Shown here in pieces: positions 12,607 through 24,639 of a stretch of 64,000 nucleotides of DNA; positions within the stretch are counted from its first letter, which is position 1; every line of letters begins with the position of its first letter. Source of the stretch: Spinellus fusiger (taxonomy: Eukaryota > Mucoromycota > Mucoromycetes > Mucorales > Phycomycetaceae). A program made the position numbers and the translations under genes. The notes below the pieces were generated by a model. That model was not told the DNA's origin and did no database searches. It worked only from the letters and a program-made list of their open reading frames with translations. The stretch spans positions 310,001 to 374,000 of the forward strand of contig JALLLS010000021.1 in the NCBI GenBank assembly GCA_025094145.1. Direction: 5' to 3'.

Positions 12607-12721
12607 GTATGGTTGGTGTAGATGATTTATCCTATGGTAGTTTACATAGGTGTAGCTTTATGGTTGGTGTAGGTGTTCTACCTAATGGTAGACTACATTT
12701 TGGAGCCTTATGGTTGGTTCA
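12607..12721. repeat. Imperfect tandem repeat, period about 52
   Basis: The phrase TATGGTTGGTGTAG recurs at about 12607 and 12659, with a shortened third copy at about 12710. Each is followed by a stretch of the type TCCTATGGTAGTTTACA. Three diverged units are visible. Confidence 0.65.
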
Positions 12722-14323
12722 TTGAATAAGCACACCATTATAGAGCCATCTATTATGTCTTCACTTTTAATTGCCTTTGATAGGTCTTATTTAATCCACT
12801 AAGGATTTATAGATGAAGGCAGCTCATTAAGTGTCCAATAATAATTTGAGCTTAGAAGGTTGATTTGTAGTTACGACCGATCAGTGAGATGATACAGAAA
12901 TGTACTATGGTACTTGTGTGCACTCAAGCTTTCATAGAGTATTCTGAATGTCACAGCATACTACTCGTGTTGACCAACTCATGAAGAATCTTTGGATTGA
13001 AGTCGGAACACGACACGATGATCGAAATGTTTAGATCCTATTCTATTCAGGACACTTTAATACAGTTAAGACAGCTTTATTGAGACATGGATCAGAATCA
13101 AAGATAAGAAAGTCAACCATTCCTATTCATCAGATCTGTTTCTTATTTATAAAGTTCTATTTTGTTTAGCTCTAGCAAAAAAAACTGTTAATTGAATGTA
13201 AAAAGAGATGAGCTTAACAATAAAAGGAAAAAGGAAAAATGAAATAAAATTAACAGGAAACCTGCCAACGGAACAGACTTATAAGGAAAATTTTAATGAC
13301 AATTCAATCGAACAAAACAGTATGGAGAAATAAAAATAAAATAAACAGAAGAGAGAATCAAACATTAGAATATGGCATAGCTCAAATCGATTACCTCCAG
13401 AATAAGAAATAGAACAATGTACTTGAGCCGAGCTTTGGTGGATAAATGTACAATACTCAAGTTAGTAGCTATCACTAAAATAACCACTATACATTTGATA
13501 ATAGTACGACGTAGAATACATATGTTACTTGTTTTTAAAGACTCAAGATTTGTTTATTCTATGCTATGGAACTGATAGAGTGAAACTAATTTTCAAGAGA
13601 AAAGGATTTTGGTAGAAGGCCAAGGAGACTAGTAAAGAAGGTAAAATTTACCAGCTCATATTGGTACTTAAGATATCAAAGGTATTATATAAGCAGACTT
13701 ATTTATAAAGAAAAAAATATATTAAGCTAGAACAAAGCTTCTATATGGCTCAATGCTTGGGAAATAGATGAGGAGAATGTTTGAGACACAATGTTATTAA
13801 TGTAGGAAATGTATATCTTTGTTCTTTCATATATAGAAATTCGCTGAACATTTGTTGATTTGATTGGAGTGTAATATATCCATTTTCATTCACCATCTTT
13901 CAGTGGGTGGATGAATCAAGATATACTTGAAGAATGAATACATATAAGAGATTATGGTATTGATGGTGTGCACCAGATCCCGCACAAATGAGTGACTATT
14001 TAGACCTCTGACCAGTATCATGTAAAGATATCTTGATTGACATTCTTCTGGTACGATTGGTATATGAAGAATTTGCTACAGTTTCCTATAAAAACCAAAA
14101 ATAAGTATAATAACCTTAGGTTGCTTCTACAAGCATGCTATATTTTCTTTTATTTTATGTATATTTTTCTGAATAGGTAGTATTCTTGGTTCAGACAAAT
14201 AGATAGACATAAAATAAAGAAAAATGAAATATTTTTTAATAAAAACATTAATCTCACTTGTTTATAGTTAACACATCTGGTTGCAATAGGCTTTAAAGAA
14301 ATGGTTGATTCATCACCTGAGCC

Positions 14324-14533
14324 TCACCCTCTGAATTTCTTATAGAATAGAATCAGTTTTTCAATGTTGACATGATCGAGAGCATCACTTTCAAGCTCCA
14401 TCTCATCTGAACTCGACTCATAACCTAACTGACTAGCCAACGGGTTGTAATAGATGAAGTTTCTTGAATTCAAGTCAAGTGAAAAACTGTTATATATGAT
14501 GTTATAATGTATCCTTTGTAAATTCCAATTATA
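14324..14533 (-). pseudogene. Coding-like fragment without start codon
   Basis: A 69-codon open frame between stops, lacking a methionine at its head, reads like real protein: an aromatic/Asn-rich start, then NPLASQLGYESSSDEMELES and a helical end (IEKLILFYKKFRG) before TGA. An acidic-serine patch of this kind is unlikely from random AT-rich DNA. No splice partner or family was recognised. It may be a remnant of a transposon gene or an isolated exon. Confidence 0.35.
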
Positions 14534-17015
14534 TCAATAAAAAAAAGTAATCTTATTTTTAATCTTTGATATTCTAAAAAAGAATTCAATCACTCCTTTC
14601 CAAGTAAAATACAGTATCAAACTCTTCACCTGCTTAAATCTCCTTTAAAATGTGGTTTTATATGATTTCTCCTGTTTTGACGAAAACTGGGCTAAATACA
14701 ACAAACGATAAAAATAATTCAAAAAATTTCACCTTTTATTCCTACTGCTATAACTCTATGAATTCATTATATATAAAAGTTTTATACTCTCAATAGACCA
14801 ATGAAGACTATTTTATAGTAAATAATCAATGAGTTTACTGTGGCTGTACTTAATAAAATGGTTAAAAACGATTGTTTGCTTTTAGTTCCTGATTTCCTGT
14901 TTTGTATCTATCCTTTTCGTTTAATGCTGTATTCAAATTGTTGTTCTTAAAATATCAATATAGAAACTTGGTAATTGAATGTTTGAGGCTTTGACATAAG
15001 AAATTCATAGAGCTATAGTAATATGAAATTATTAATAATAAAAAGCTGATATTAATTCTTATTGTTCACTCTATTAAATAAAAGTGGCTCATAAAAATTC
15101 ACAGACTAGAGTTTGAGAGCTTTAGCTAGATATCTGGAAAGCTATAGGTATGTTCTTTCAATTGTAAAAAGTGACAAATGGAAATAGATATATCGGAATC
15201 TCAACTAAAATCAGTTTAGTAATTAGGTTTTAAGTACATTGCAATACTACATTCACGCCTCTTTCTTTGGGACACAATTACCTGATGTTATAATATTTGA
15301 AAGAACAGTATTTCCTATTTTAAAGTATCATCATTTCACTAGTAGTTTAAAATACAGAGTACAATTGACCGAGAGAAAAATTCATACAAAGATTGTTTTC
15401 TTATTGTTCTTTTTAGATATTATGTTTCCAATGAACCATAGGCTTGAAAATACAAAAGTGTTTTGACATTGTGTATCAGCCTCTATAAATACATACCTAT
15501 AGCCTGCATAGGATTAAGTTTATACTTATTATAATAATAATGACATTCATAAATAACCATGTCAATCGTTAATGCGTCTATGTGCTGGAGAATTATCTCA
15601 TCAGTAGTCTTCACCACCTCTTAACATTTTTGGTGAGAAGAATCTCGACTTAATTACTTGTAATACTATTGTGTTTCAATGATTATCTGGTGTCTCCTTT
15701 TACAGAGGCCTAGCCAAGATGATATCTCTAATAAGGCTTGGTTAAAAGGTGACATCTCTATGCTTACATTGGCTAGACTACTAAGCACAAACTCTAATAA
15801 CAAAACTAAGATGAATTTAAACACAAGATCGGATATTTGAAAACAGTGTCTTTCACTCATTTACAATTATGATTATTTTTACCGCGTTTGATTTACATAG
15901 ATTGTAGCACTCCAATAAATCATCAATACGATTAATAAAGCACAGCATAAGATGATCACTAGTAAAACCATCGGAATACTACCCGTTATATTACAATTGC
16001 TGATATCCACTGAGAAATATAACCGGACAGTAAACTAAAAATGACGGCTGGAATGATATGAACAGGCTTTGGCGTCATTATGACATATTAGGATTGAACA
16101 AAAAGAGCTAATTGACAAAAATGTTAATTGTTTATAAACAATCAGTTTCATATAAAATTTCATAACTAAGACTACTATAAGTATTTATCTACTACATAGA
16201 CAAATCAGATTATAAGATAAAAATGTAATATGAAGTATTACAATTCAAAGTTCTATAACAAAACACAAAATGTTTATGTTGGACAATGTATCTTATAAAC
16301 TTTACGATTGATAGAAAGACATAGTTTGTAGCCATCTACTTGAGTACTTCTGGTTCTTGATTACCATATTTATAACCGTATATAATTATTTCTTCCAACA
16401 ATATAGAATTGTTAGATTACAAATTTTTGAGAGGTTCTGGTCTTATGGTGTTTGATGTGTGACAATAATCATTTGTTTTATAATACAAAAGTACTCAGAT
16501 TAGTTCATATTGGCAAAGGCATAAGTATCAGTCGGAAGTACAGGCAAAAAAAGTATCAAAGTAATAGTGGTTTGGTCCGTCAAGTTTTAAACATAGATAT
16601 ATAAGAATTCACTGTATTTGAGAATGAATGAAACTGTGTTCACTTTACTGCACTACTAATGTCTCCTAGTTTCTATTATCTGGACCCCCATAATTGAAAA
16701 GAAACCACTCTCTAGACTCTCCCAAAAAATGGTGACTATTGTTGCATGAGTACAGAACTGTAAAACAAAATTAAGTAACAGAAATGCAATTATAAATATA
16801 AATGACAATTTTATGAGATAAATGATAAGCTCATAATAATAATTACGATTTAATTTTTATTATTTATTAATTGCCATTCAGTTTAAAATATTAGTAATAG
16901 TTTTCGTAGGGGCTCTTGTTTACCAAGAGAAAATACACAGAATTAGATATCAAAAGGATAGAAAGCTTATTTAAAGAATTTTATGGCGTCATAAGAAGGA
17001 GCGGTTACAGTTGAG

Positions 17016-17330
17016 ATGAGTTGCAAGAATAATAATAATGTGCTGACCGGGTCCACCCGGGAGATAAAATCCGTCCCGCACCCATTTGAGCCCGCTGGAC
17101 TTAATACTGAGGTTTTTTTTTCAGTAACTGATGTCAATCAGAAGTGTTCCCTTATTTTGAACTCATTAAATCGGGTGGTCAACTCTTTCAACACCTCTAG
17201 CTCTTCCAAGGGTAAGACTTGCGTTTTATTCATTATTGATTTATATTTATTGATGCCAAGGAAAAGAAAAAAAGGAAACCCGTGTCGATGTCGACAGATA
17301 TGTAATTCTCATATTATTTACTTTACTTAA
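17016..17330 (+). CDS. Unrecognised short ORF, possible first exon or gene fragment
   Basis: An ATG-initiated frame whose first 65 codons (to about 17211) sit in a local GC-richer island inside the AT-rich desert. The peptide contains TREIKSVPHPFEPAGLNTEV and an amphipathic stretch, NQKCSLILNSLNRVVNSF. A GTAAGA donor-like site at 17212 follows AAGG, so the true exon may stop there; the remaining frame looks like intron. I recognise no family and found no clear downstream exon. It could be a decayed gene or a lineage-specific small one. Confidence 0.3.
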   Translation: MSCKNNNNVLTGSTREIKSVPHPFEPAGLNTEVFFSVTDVNQKCSLILNSLNRVVNSFNTSSSSKGKTCVLFIIDLYLLMPRKRKKGNPCRCRQICNSHIIYFT

Positions 17331-20300
17331 GGAAATAAGAAAAGTAAGATTATATTAGATTATCTTGCTCCGATCTTATTAGGGAAAGAAAAGTGATTCT
17401 GTAGATGTTTTGTTTTCTAACAACATCCCACAACTGGGATAAATCCATTCTCTTTAATGAGCTGAAATAAAGAAAATATTTATTATGCCTTTCTAAATGA
17501 GTAATTAGTAAAGATATATGTAAAATCAGAATGATTTACTAATCATTATTCTCATTAAAATTTATGACTAACATTAACATTGACCGAATAGTACATAATA
17601 GCATGAATATCTTGTTTAGTTTTGCCCAACATACATATAGTCACTCAATATATTGGAATTTATTAACAGTACATGTGATATAGAATGATAGGAAGACAAG
17701 ACATATGGTTTCTAGTTCTAAACTGTTCTATAGTTAAACACGTATAGACATTTATATATATATAAAAGCTGTATAATTTATTGAAATTTTACTGATAGTT
17801 GCCAGGTTCAGTACAAGTTACTTATACCTTTATATATGTAATGATTTTAATAAGTTGAATGAAGTTTATAGAGGTTTGATTACATTTATTACCATGTTGC
17901 TTTTAAGACAGAATATTGAATTATTTACTAGAATAAATCATTCATATAACATATATCATAATGTCTTGTTATTGTGAAAAATCAATAACAGTCTTTGTCT
18001 AACCAGAAAGAAAGGTGTTTATTTTGCTTAAAAAGTTGTCTGGCTATCATTATAATTACTAATATTAATATCCCAGTAATTATAATTAACTATTTTTTAT
18101 TTTTAAAATAAAAGGTAATAAAATTTATCCGATACCTATATTTCCATCTAAAGTAAGACCAAAAAGCACTACGTTTTCATAAAAATATAGAAGTATATTT
18201 TATAAAAGAATGAAAATGATCATAAAAAGTAATAATATCAGTAGAATAACTAACAAACGTAGCTATTTTTATTTTATTTTGCTGATTACTCTTTTATTTT
18301 CATTTTATTTTTGCATTTCATTATTGGCCATTCTTCATTAAATGTTAATATTCATTATATATTTATATCTATAAGCACTTACTCTTACTTATTGGAGGAT
18401 GAAAAACGCGTGTAGAATATCTTTTATCATATTTTTTTGAGGTGTGGCATATAAGAAGAATAAGCCATAATGATATTATTATATCGCTCTATGTTTTATT
18501 ATTTTATTTTAAATGGGAACTTATTCATTGAGTATTAGCACACTAATGATATGAAGTAACTTTTTGTATTTGTTTATTTTCCGTAATGCAGTTTTTTAGA
18601 CTAATTTATCAGTTTGTAAACGGTAACAGGATGGAAGAAATCGATCCATACAAACGTATATTCATGCCACTGAATATAACTTGTTTCGTATCACAAACCA
18701 AATAGAAGAGTGAATTATATTTTTGTCGACTTTAGTTCTTAATTAAGCACAGTGTAACACGCTGGGTAGAGAATGGATCACAGAATCGCTTCTTTGATTC
18801 ACCACGACTTATAAATATAATAAAATTCTGATTTAATATTTAATCTATTATTTTCTGCTTCATACCACACAGGTGTAAAAATACAGCAAGAATCTCTTCA
18901 TATCTTTGTAGTAAATCACCATTTCCATAATCGTTAACTACAAAAATTTAACAGACTCTTACCATGGACATGTATCATAGTCACCCTTATAATAACATAG
19001 GAATCATTGTTTCAGCTTGAAGTTTTTTTTTAATACTTGTTTATATTTCTTACCTCACAAATAATCATTCCTTATGTTTCATATATACTAGTGCATTTAA
19101 TTATCAATCAAGTCCTATTGGTTCACCTTAGTCCCTGTTTTCAATCTTCTTTAGACTGTGTTACTATTCTCGAGATGAGAAATGATACCAGCTAATATAA
19201 TTATTATGCACAATGCCATTCTTGGTGACATGAACAGACACTGTCCAAAGATGTGTTTCCTTAAAGCCCTTGATCAATGGGTTATTCTCCCATTATTATT
19301 TTTTCGGAGATGGGTAGGTGTATTAATAATCTAACGCACTTTTTTTATTTATATTTTAAACAAATGTAATGCTTTTGATTTATATTTCTTTTTTCATACA
19401 ATTAATTTCATGTTGTATGCATGTTTATCTCCAACGAATAGCATTTATTTATTGGTGAACAGATAAACTATTTCCATAGTAACTAACTTATTGATGTTTC
19501 TATATTTCTTCTAGTCTGTGCGGGGCGATGAAGACATGAGCACATTAATTAAATAAAATAAAAAATGGTTGCTCAAGTAGCATAATAACTGCTGAAAAGG
19601 CCTAATAGTGTGCTCATTCCTGTTATCCTACAAATGTAGTCTATGCTTTACATATAGTTTCATCTCGCTATAATGTCTAAAAATAAATTTCTTACTTGTA
19701 AAATAGATTTCAACAAAGTCTGTAGAGCCCTTCTTTTCTATTATGAATAGAAACATGACTTCAATTCTCTATGAATGACAGCAGCCCTGCTTATTTGTAG
19801 TGATACAGTGTAGGACAGAAGATATGATTAAACCAGTTTCTCCACACTTTGAGATCATAAGAACAATAATAATGGGAGCAGCAGTAGCTCAAGTGCTTAT
19901 AGAATAATAGACTAGAATTAGTAGAAAAACTCTATTTAGTTCAGATATCATGAGGCAGAATATAACCTATAGATATACTAATTCATCCAACCTGCTGCCC
20001 ATAATAGCTATTGATATAATTGACTTGTTACACGGCATATACTGTTTTTGTCAAAGAGGTAATGACTACAAAACAAATCATGGTCATATAAATTAGCCTA
20101 GAGTTATAATGACCAACCTTGCTATATCCAACTAGCTCAACCCTTTATTTGAGATTGAACACAGCTAAAGTATTTTATAGCCTAAAAGAATAAAGAGTTA
20201 AAATCGTTACGCCCTATCTGTAGATAAGTTATTATTGGACTGTCCCTCTTTATTGGGTGCAAAAAAGAAAGAAAAAAAATGCTACCAATAAAAGAAAAAC

Positions 20301-20838
20301 TCGAATTCTCCTATAATTTCTTGTAACATTGCCTGGAATTTTATATTAGATTTCATTCCTAAAACAAACCTTGACATATGTCCGAGTTCCAGGATAGTCT
20401 TATGAGCTCAAAAATGCATGATCCTGCATGCTATTTTTTGTTCTCTTATAGGCTCAGGCTGATGTAGCCTATTTTAATGAGAGTTGTTAAATAAGACACT
20501 TGTTTCTTAGGCTGCCTGTTGATTAGAGCATCTAGGCCACTTTTTGCCACGTTTTATTTCTGTCTTACTCATTTCGTACGCTGATGCACAAAGATAATGC
20601 TATTCTATCCTCTCACATTGTCATTTAAGAAGGAGTATCAAAGTGACTACATTATTAACCATCAATATCCTATTGAGTCTCCGATAGCAGCACGTAAATG
20701 GGTTTGTGCAAACTGGCCTTATTAAGTGAAGAAAGAGCAATATGCGACAACTGATTGGGCAGAGACTTGATTTCTATGTTATTGGCAATTAGGGTAATAA
20801 GTTAAGAATACCAAATACATCTTCACATCCCATTTCTT

Positions 20839-20845
20839 TATAAAA
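20839..20845 (+). promoter_or_regulatory. TATA-like element
   Basis: TATAAAA 62 bases upstream of the ATG at 20907, followed by a CT-rich leader typical of fungal transcription start regions. Confidence 0.45.
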
Positions 20846-20906
20846 GAGGGAATCTCCATCAATTCAACCTCTTTTTCTCTCATTTCACCTCTTATTGTTT
20901 TGCACC

Positions 20907-22393
20907 ATGAAGATTTACACTCTTGTTCTCGGTGAATTCGGCTCTCCTCCTACCCACTTCTGTCTCTATCAACTCCGAACACCACTTACACCTCCATTGA
21001 CTTCTCCTCCAACCTCGTCTGTTCGACACAGCATGGACAAGTACACCAATGGCCTCGACTTCTTTTGCATTGAGGATATCAGCACACTCTTTTTTAAATC
21101 AGTAGCGAGCTGGAATAATGTTCTATTGCGTATCTTTAACGAACACCCAAGTTACTTTTGCAAGGACTCAACAGGAAAGAACTACTTGATGACAACCGCG
21201 GTTATGGAGCTGGCCAAAGCCCTCCATATGTCTCACTTGGCTGATCTCTGCTGTTTTGATCAGAACGATTGGTGGACAGACAGAGCCCAAGAAGCATTGA
21301 AGAATGTTCCTGGACTCCACCCACACCCACCCACCGTAGTAGAAAAGACATTTACACCCATGCGATTAGAGGGTCGCGAATGGTTTTTCCCTTCTCGGGC
21401 AGAACACAAATTGGGATCTCGCTCGCCTGCAATTAAACTCTCACCACCCTCTGATGGTGGAGATTCTGAACATGAAACCCCTTTCAGCCCTGGTGCTCGT
21501 ATGCATAGGTAAGTGTGACTTAATATTGTTTCATTGTCTGTCCTGGTGTGACATGAGATAGCGAGAGATATATATCTCACCCATCTATTATTTTATATCA
21601 AAAACCAACTCGCATTTTTCTTATTTTCCTTATTAGTCGTCCATCAGCATTACCTGACACTTCCATACGTACTCCCAAGAGAAGTTTCCATGCTATAGAT
21701 GATAGCAATCCCAGTACTATTACTCTCCCAAAGCCATCCACCCTGCTGCTTAAGAGACTTGCACCAAAACATGGTGAAAAGGCCCCTCAGTTGATGATAT
21801 TTACACCTTCTTATGATCAGAACAGTGCCTCCATTCATTCAGCACCCTTGCGTCTTCGTCCTATCCATGATCGCAAAAGACGTCATCCCTTCTCCTCCAA
21901 AACACCACCCTATCCCTCAACAGCCGTAGCAGCCGTAGCACCATGGCCAAAAACAACTCGTGATTTCCCTAGTCCACCCATCGTCCCTTCACAACAGCCC
22001 TCTGCACGTCTTCTCCATTCTTCTTCTGCCTGTCTACGCCCCACACCTATTAAATTCACCCCAAAACAGCAATTCCTACAGCCCTTTGAGCAACTGCATG
22101 ACACATTGGAGCAGACAAAAATACTTAAAAGCACTCTGGATGATCAAATTCGACGATCCGCCACACTTATGCAGACCTTACCCAATGCTAGCACAATTGA
22201 AGGGCTTGTGCGTCGGCAGGTCAATGATTCGCTTGGTTCATTTGAAGATCAGGTCGAAGCATGCAGATTACGCATTGTTGCACTTGAAAGACGTCTCCAC
22301 ACAAATGAATCAGCAGCTTCGGGAAGCATGCGAGACTTGATCAAGCGATTGGACTCGATTGAGCAGGTTGTTCACTCTAAACAATCAGCATAA
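20907..22393 (+). CDS. Hypothetical proline-rich protein with C-terminal coiled coil
   Basis: Two exons (20907-21508 and 21637-22393) join in phase to 452 aa. I do not recognise the family. The N-terminal 160 residues look folded: MKIYTLVLGEFGSPP, then YTNGLDFFCIEDISTLFFKS and a leucine/alanine-rich helical stretch with FDQNDWW. The middle is rich in Pro, Ser and basic residues, and SPSDGGDSEHETPFSP is phosphorylation-like. The last about 100 residues form a coiled coil (heptad-like spacing in LEQTKILKSTLDDQIRRSA and the segment after it). The intron has good GTAAGT and TTATTAG ends. An open frame extends 12 bases upstream only through a non-ATG codon, so 20907 is the start. The layout suggests a regulatory or scaffold protein, but that is a guess. 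Confidence 0.75.
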
Positions 22394-22811
22394 GAGTCCT
22401 CCACCCCACCCTTCTTTCCTTATCTCTTACACTTCTTTCCTTTTTGTTACTAGGATTCCATTCATTTACTTTACAGCTTATACAAACCTTATAATTTCTT
22501 GTAATACACCTACATTATTATTTTACCCCTTCCTATCTCATCACTTACTCACACCAAAATACCTTTTTATCCTCGACACCCTTTCTTTTTTTTTTTCTTT
22601 CATTTTTTCATTTTTCATTTTTCATTTTAAATAGTACACCCCGCACCTTATACAAAGAGTATAATGTGTGTGATTCTATAATAATAAAACTGTATTTATG
22701 CTCTTTCTCTATTTCTTTTATTGTTTCTTTTACAGTGTTATTAGAACCAACTGTCATCTTCCTGTAAATGAATTGGTTGCTTAGTAACACATAATGATAC
22801 ATTCTTAATCG
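22394..22811. other. Convergent 3' spacer
   Basis: Pyrimidine-rich on the plus strand (T/C runs near 22580-22630), AT-rich, no gene. It probably contains the 3' ends of both flanking convergent transcripts. Confidence 0.6.
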
Positions 22812-24307
22812 CTATGTTTCACTTACAGTTACAGAGGTGTTACCATAGCGATCTGTTTCTGTCACTAAGGATAAGAATATTAATATTAATAATATTAAAT
22901 AGAATCCCATCCACTCTACGATGAAAAGACAGTTTACCTGTTGTTTCGTCATGAAACCAACCATCGTCCTTTTGAACAACAGTCTGCTCACCATACTGAT
23001 CTAATAAAGAATAGTGATTAGATTCTTTCTTGTCTGTAATAAGAACTTACTAGAAGTAATGATGGTTTCCTTGTCATGTCCAAACCAGCCACCATCTTCC
23101 TTAATAATAGTGGTTGAATTACCCTCATTGCCACCGCCATAGCCTGAGTTGTACTCTCCACCACCGCCACCATATCCTCCACCGCCACCATATCCTCCAC
23201 CGCCATAACCACCGCCATAACCACCGCCACCATATCCTCCTCCTCCTCCTAATATCATACAAAGGTTAATTCTGTAAATTATAATTCACTAAACTCTATT
23301 GTAACTATTATCTCTTGGTAGCACATCATATCATACTGCATTCATGCACTACACCCATATGACTACATACAACCAGACTTATACGACTATGAATACTAGC
23401 CACGAATACTAATACACCAATCATAGCCCTACGGAGAATTCTTTTTTTTTTGCTTTCCTCTTGTAAATTTAAAAGAGGAAAGCAAAAAGCAAAAAGCAAA
23501 AAAAAAGAAAACAGCACCAACTTACCCATATGCTCCTGTCTTTGCTCATTCTCCAACCGTTGAATACGATCACTCTGTGCACTTTCATGACCCACAAATT
23601 CACTGATCGCAAATCCTGCTAGACCGGCAGCAGCTGCAGCCCCTGCAAATTTCATACCTGAAGACATCCCGGGCTTGTTTTGGGGCACAGGAGGCCTCTG
23701 TGAAACAGGTGCTTGTTGGGCTTGTGGGGGAGGGTAGGGGTTTTGACCATAGCCACCATAAGGCTGCTGCTGCTGCTGTGGGGGTGGGGGATAGGCACCA
23801 CGGTTAGCCTGGGAAGGATCCTGTTGAGGAGAACCATAGGGTTGTTGCTGTGGAGGTTGGCCATAGCCACTATAAGGTCGCTGCTGTGGAGGCTGGCCAT
23901 AGGGTTGTTGCTGTGGAGGTTGGCCATAGGATTGTTGTTGTGGGGGGGGTGGTGTGCCATAACCACCATAGGACTGTTGCTGTCCATAAGGCTGCTGCTG
24001 CTGCTGCTGCTGCTGTGGTGGTGGTGGTGGCTGTTGACCATAGCCATAACTCTTGTTACGAGGATCCTCCCAAGTAGTTTGTTGAGTGTTATGATCGATA
24101 AAATAACTATTCCATACAAGTATTGGTATATTTCCTTTCTTTCTTTTTGTATTTGTATTTGCTCTTTCTTTTTTTTGTATCTTTTATAGATAGAATTGAC
24201 TTACTATCGACCCTCTGGAGTTTGGCGGGCTTCCCATCCTAAGCATACACGTTAATATTCTACATGTACCATTCTCTTATCTTACCTGGAGGAAGTGGTG
24301 CAGACAT
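22812..24307 (-). CDS. WW-domain protein with Gln/Pro/Tyr repeats and glycine-rich tail
   Basis: Six exons join in phase to 316 aa: 24286-24307, 24205-24238, 23526-24106, 23051-23248, 22938-23000, 22812-22864. Residues 4-34 are a WW domain, with tryptophans W9 and W31 separated by 22 positions, Y19-Y20 and the closing WEDP; WW domains bind proline-rich ligands. Then follow about 120 residues of QQPYGQPP-type repeats, an Ala/Gly helix (FAGAAAAAGLAGFAISEF) of glycine-zipper type, a short charged helix, and a Gly-Tyr tract from exon 4 (poly GGGGY). The C-terminus carries two related motifs, KEDGGWFGHDKET and QKDDGWFHDETT. The composition predicts a disordered, self-associating protein. No specific pathway can be assigned. 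The plus-strand leucine-rich ORFs opposite this gene are shadows. Confidence 0.85.
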
Positions 24308-24639
24308 ACTAATACACTGAAAAAAGAAAAAAAAAAAGAGAGAAATTAAGGAGGTGAAGAGAGGAGAGTCAAAAATAAGGTATGGCGATGATCACTTTAT
24401 AGCCTTATGGTGCAGTGCTACCATTTGCTCTGGTTTATTTCAGATCATATGAATAAAGAGTAACGCTAAAACTACGACGCTGACCCTTATTATTTAAATA
24501 GGCACCTCACATAGGAATAGACACATCTACAAATATATATTAATAGCACGCGGCCTTTTACTTATCCATTGTGAGGGAATAATCAGGACATGGAATGTAT
24601 ATCTATTATAGTTTATTGAAATCATGGAATGAATAATAG
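24308..24639. other. Intergenic spacer, WW gene promoter
   Basis: No gene. It has a purine-rich tract (about 24318-24345) just upstream of the WW gene start and holds the 3' end of the myosin transcript. Confidence 0.5.

Larger units (their letters stand above)
12281..20906. other. 8.6-kb AT-rich, gene-poor region
   Basis: Very AT-rich with stops in all frames. I see no complete gene. Inside it lie a small tandem repeat (about 12607-12721), a coding-like fragment on the minus strand (14324-14533) and a short GC-richer ORF (17016-17330), listed separately. Sparse coding fragments in AT-rich filler suggest degraded repeats. Confidence 0.6.

Noticed and set aside
23713..24189. Plus-strand leucine/tryptophan-rich ORF
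   Set aside because: Antisense of the Gln/Pro repeats of the WW-domain gene, whose six exons close in phase.
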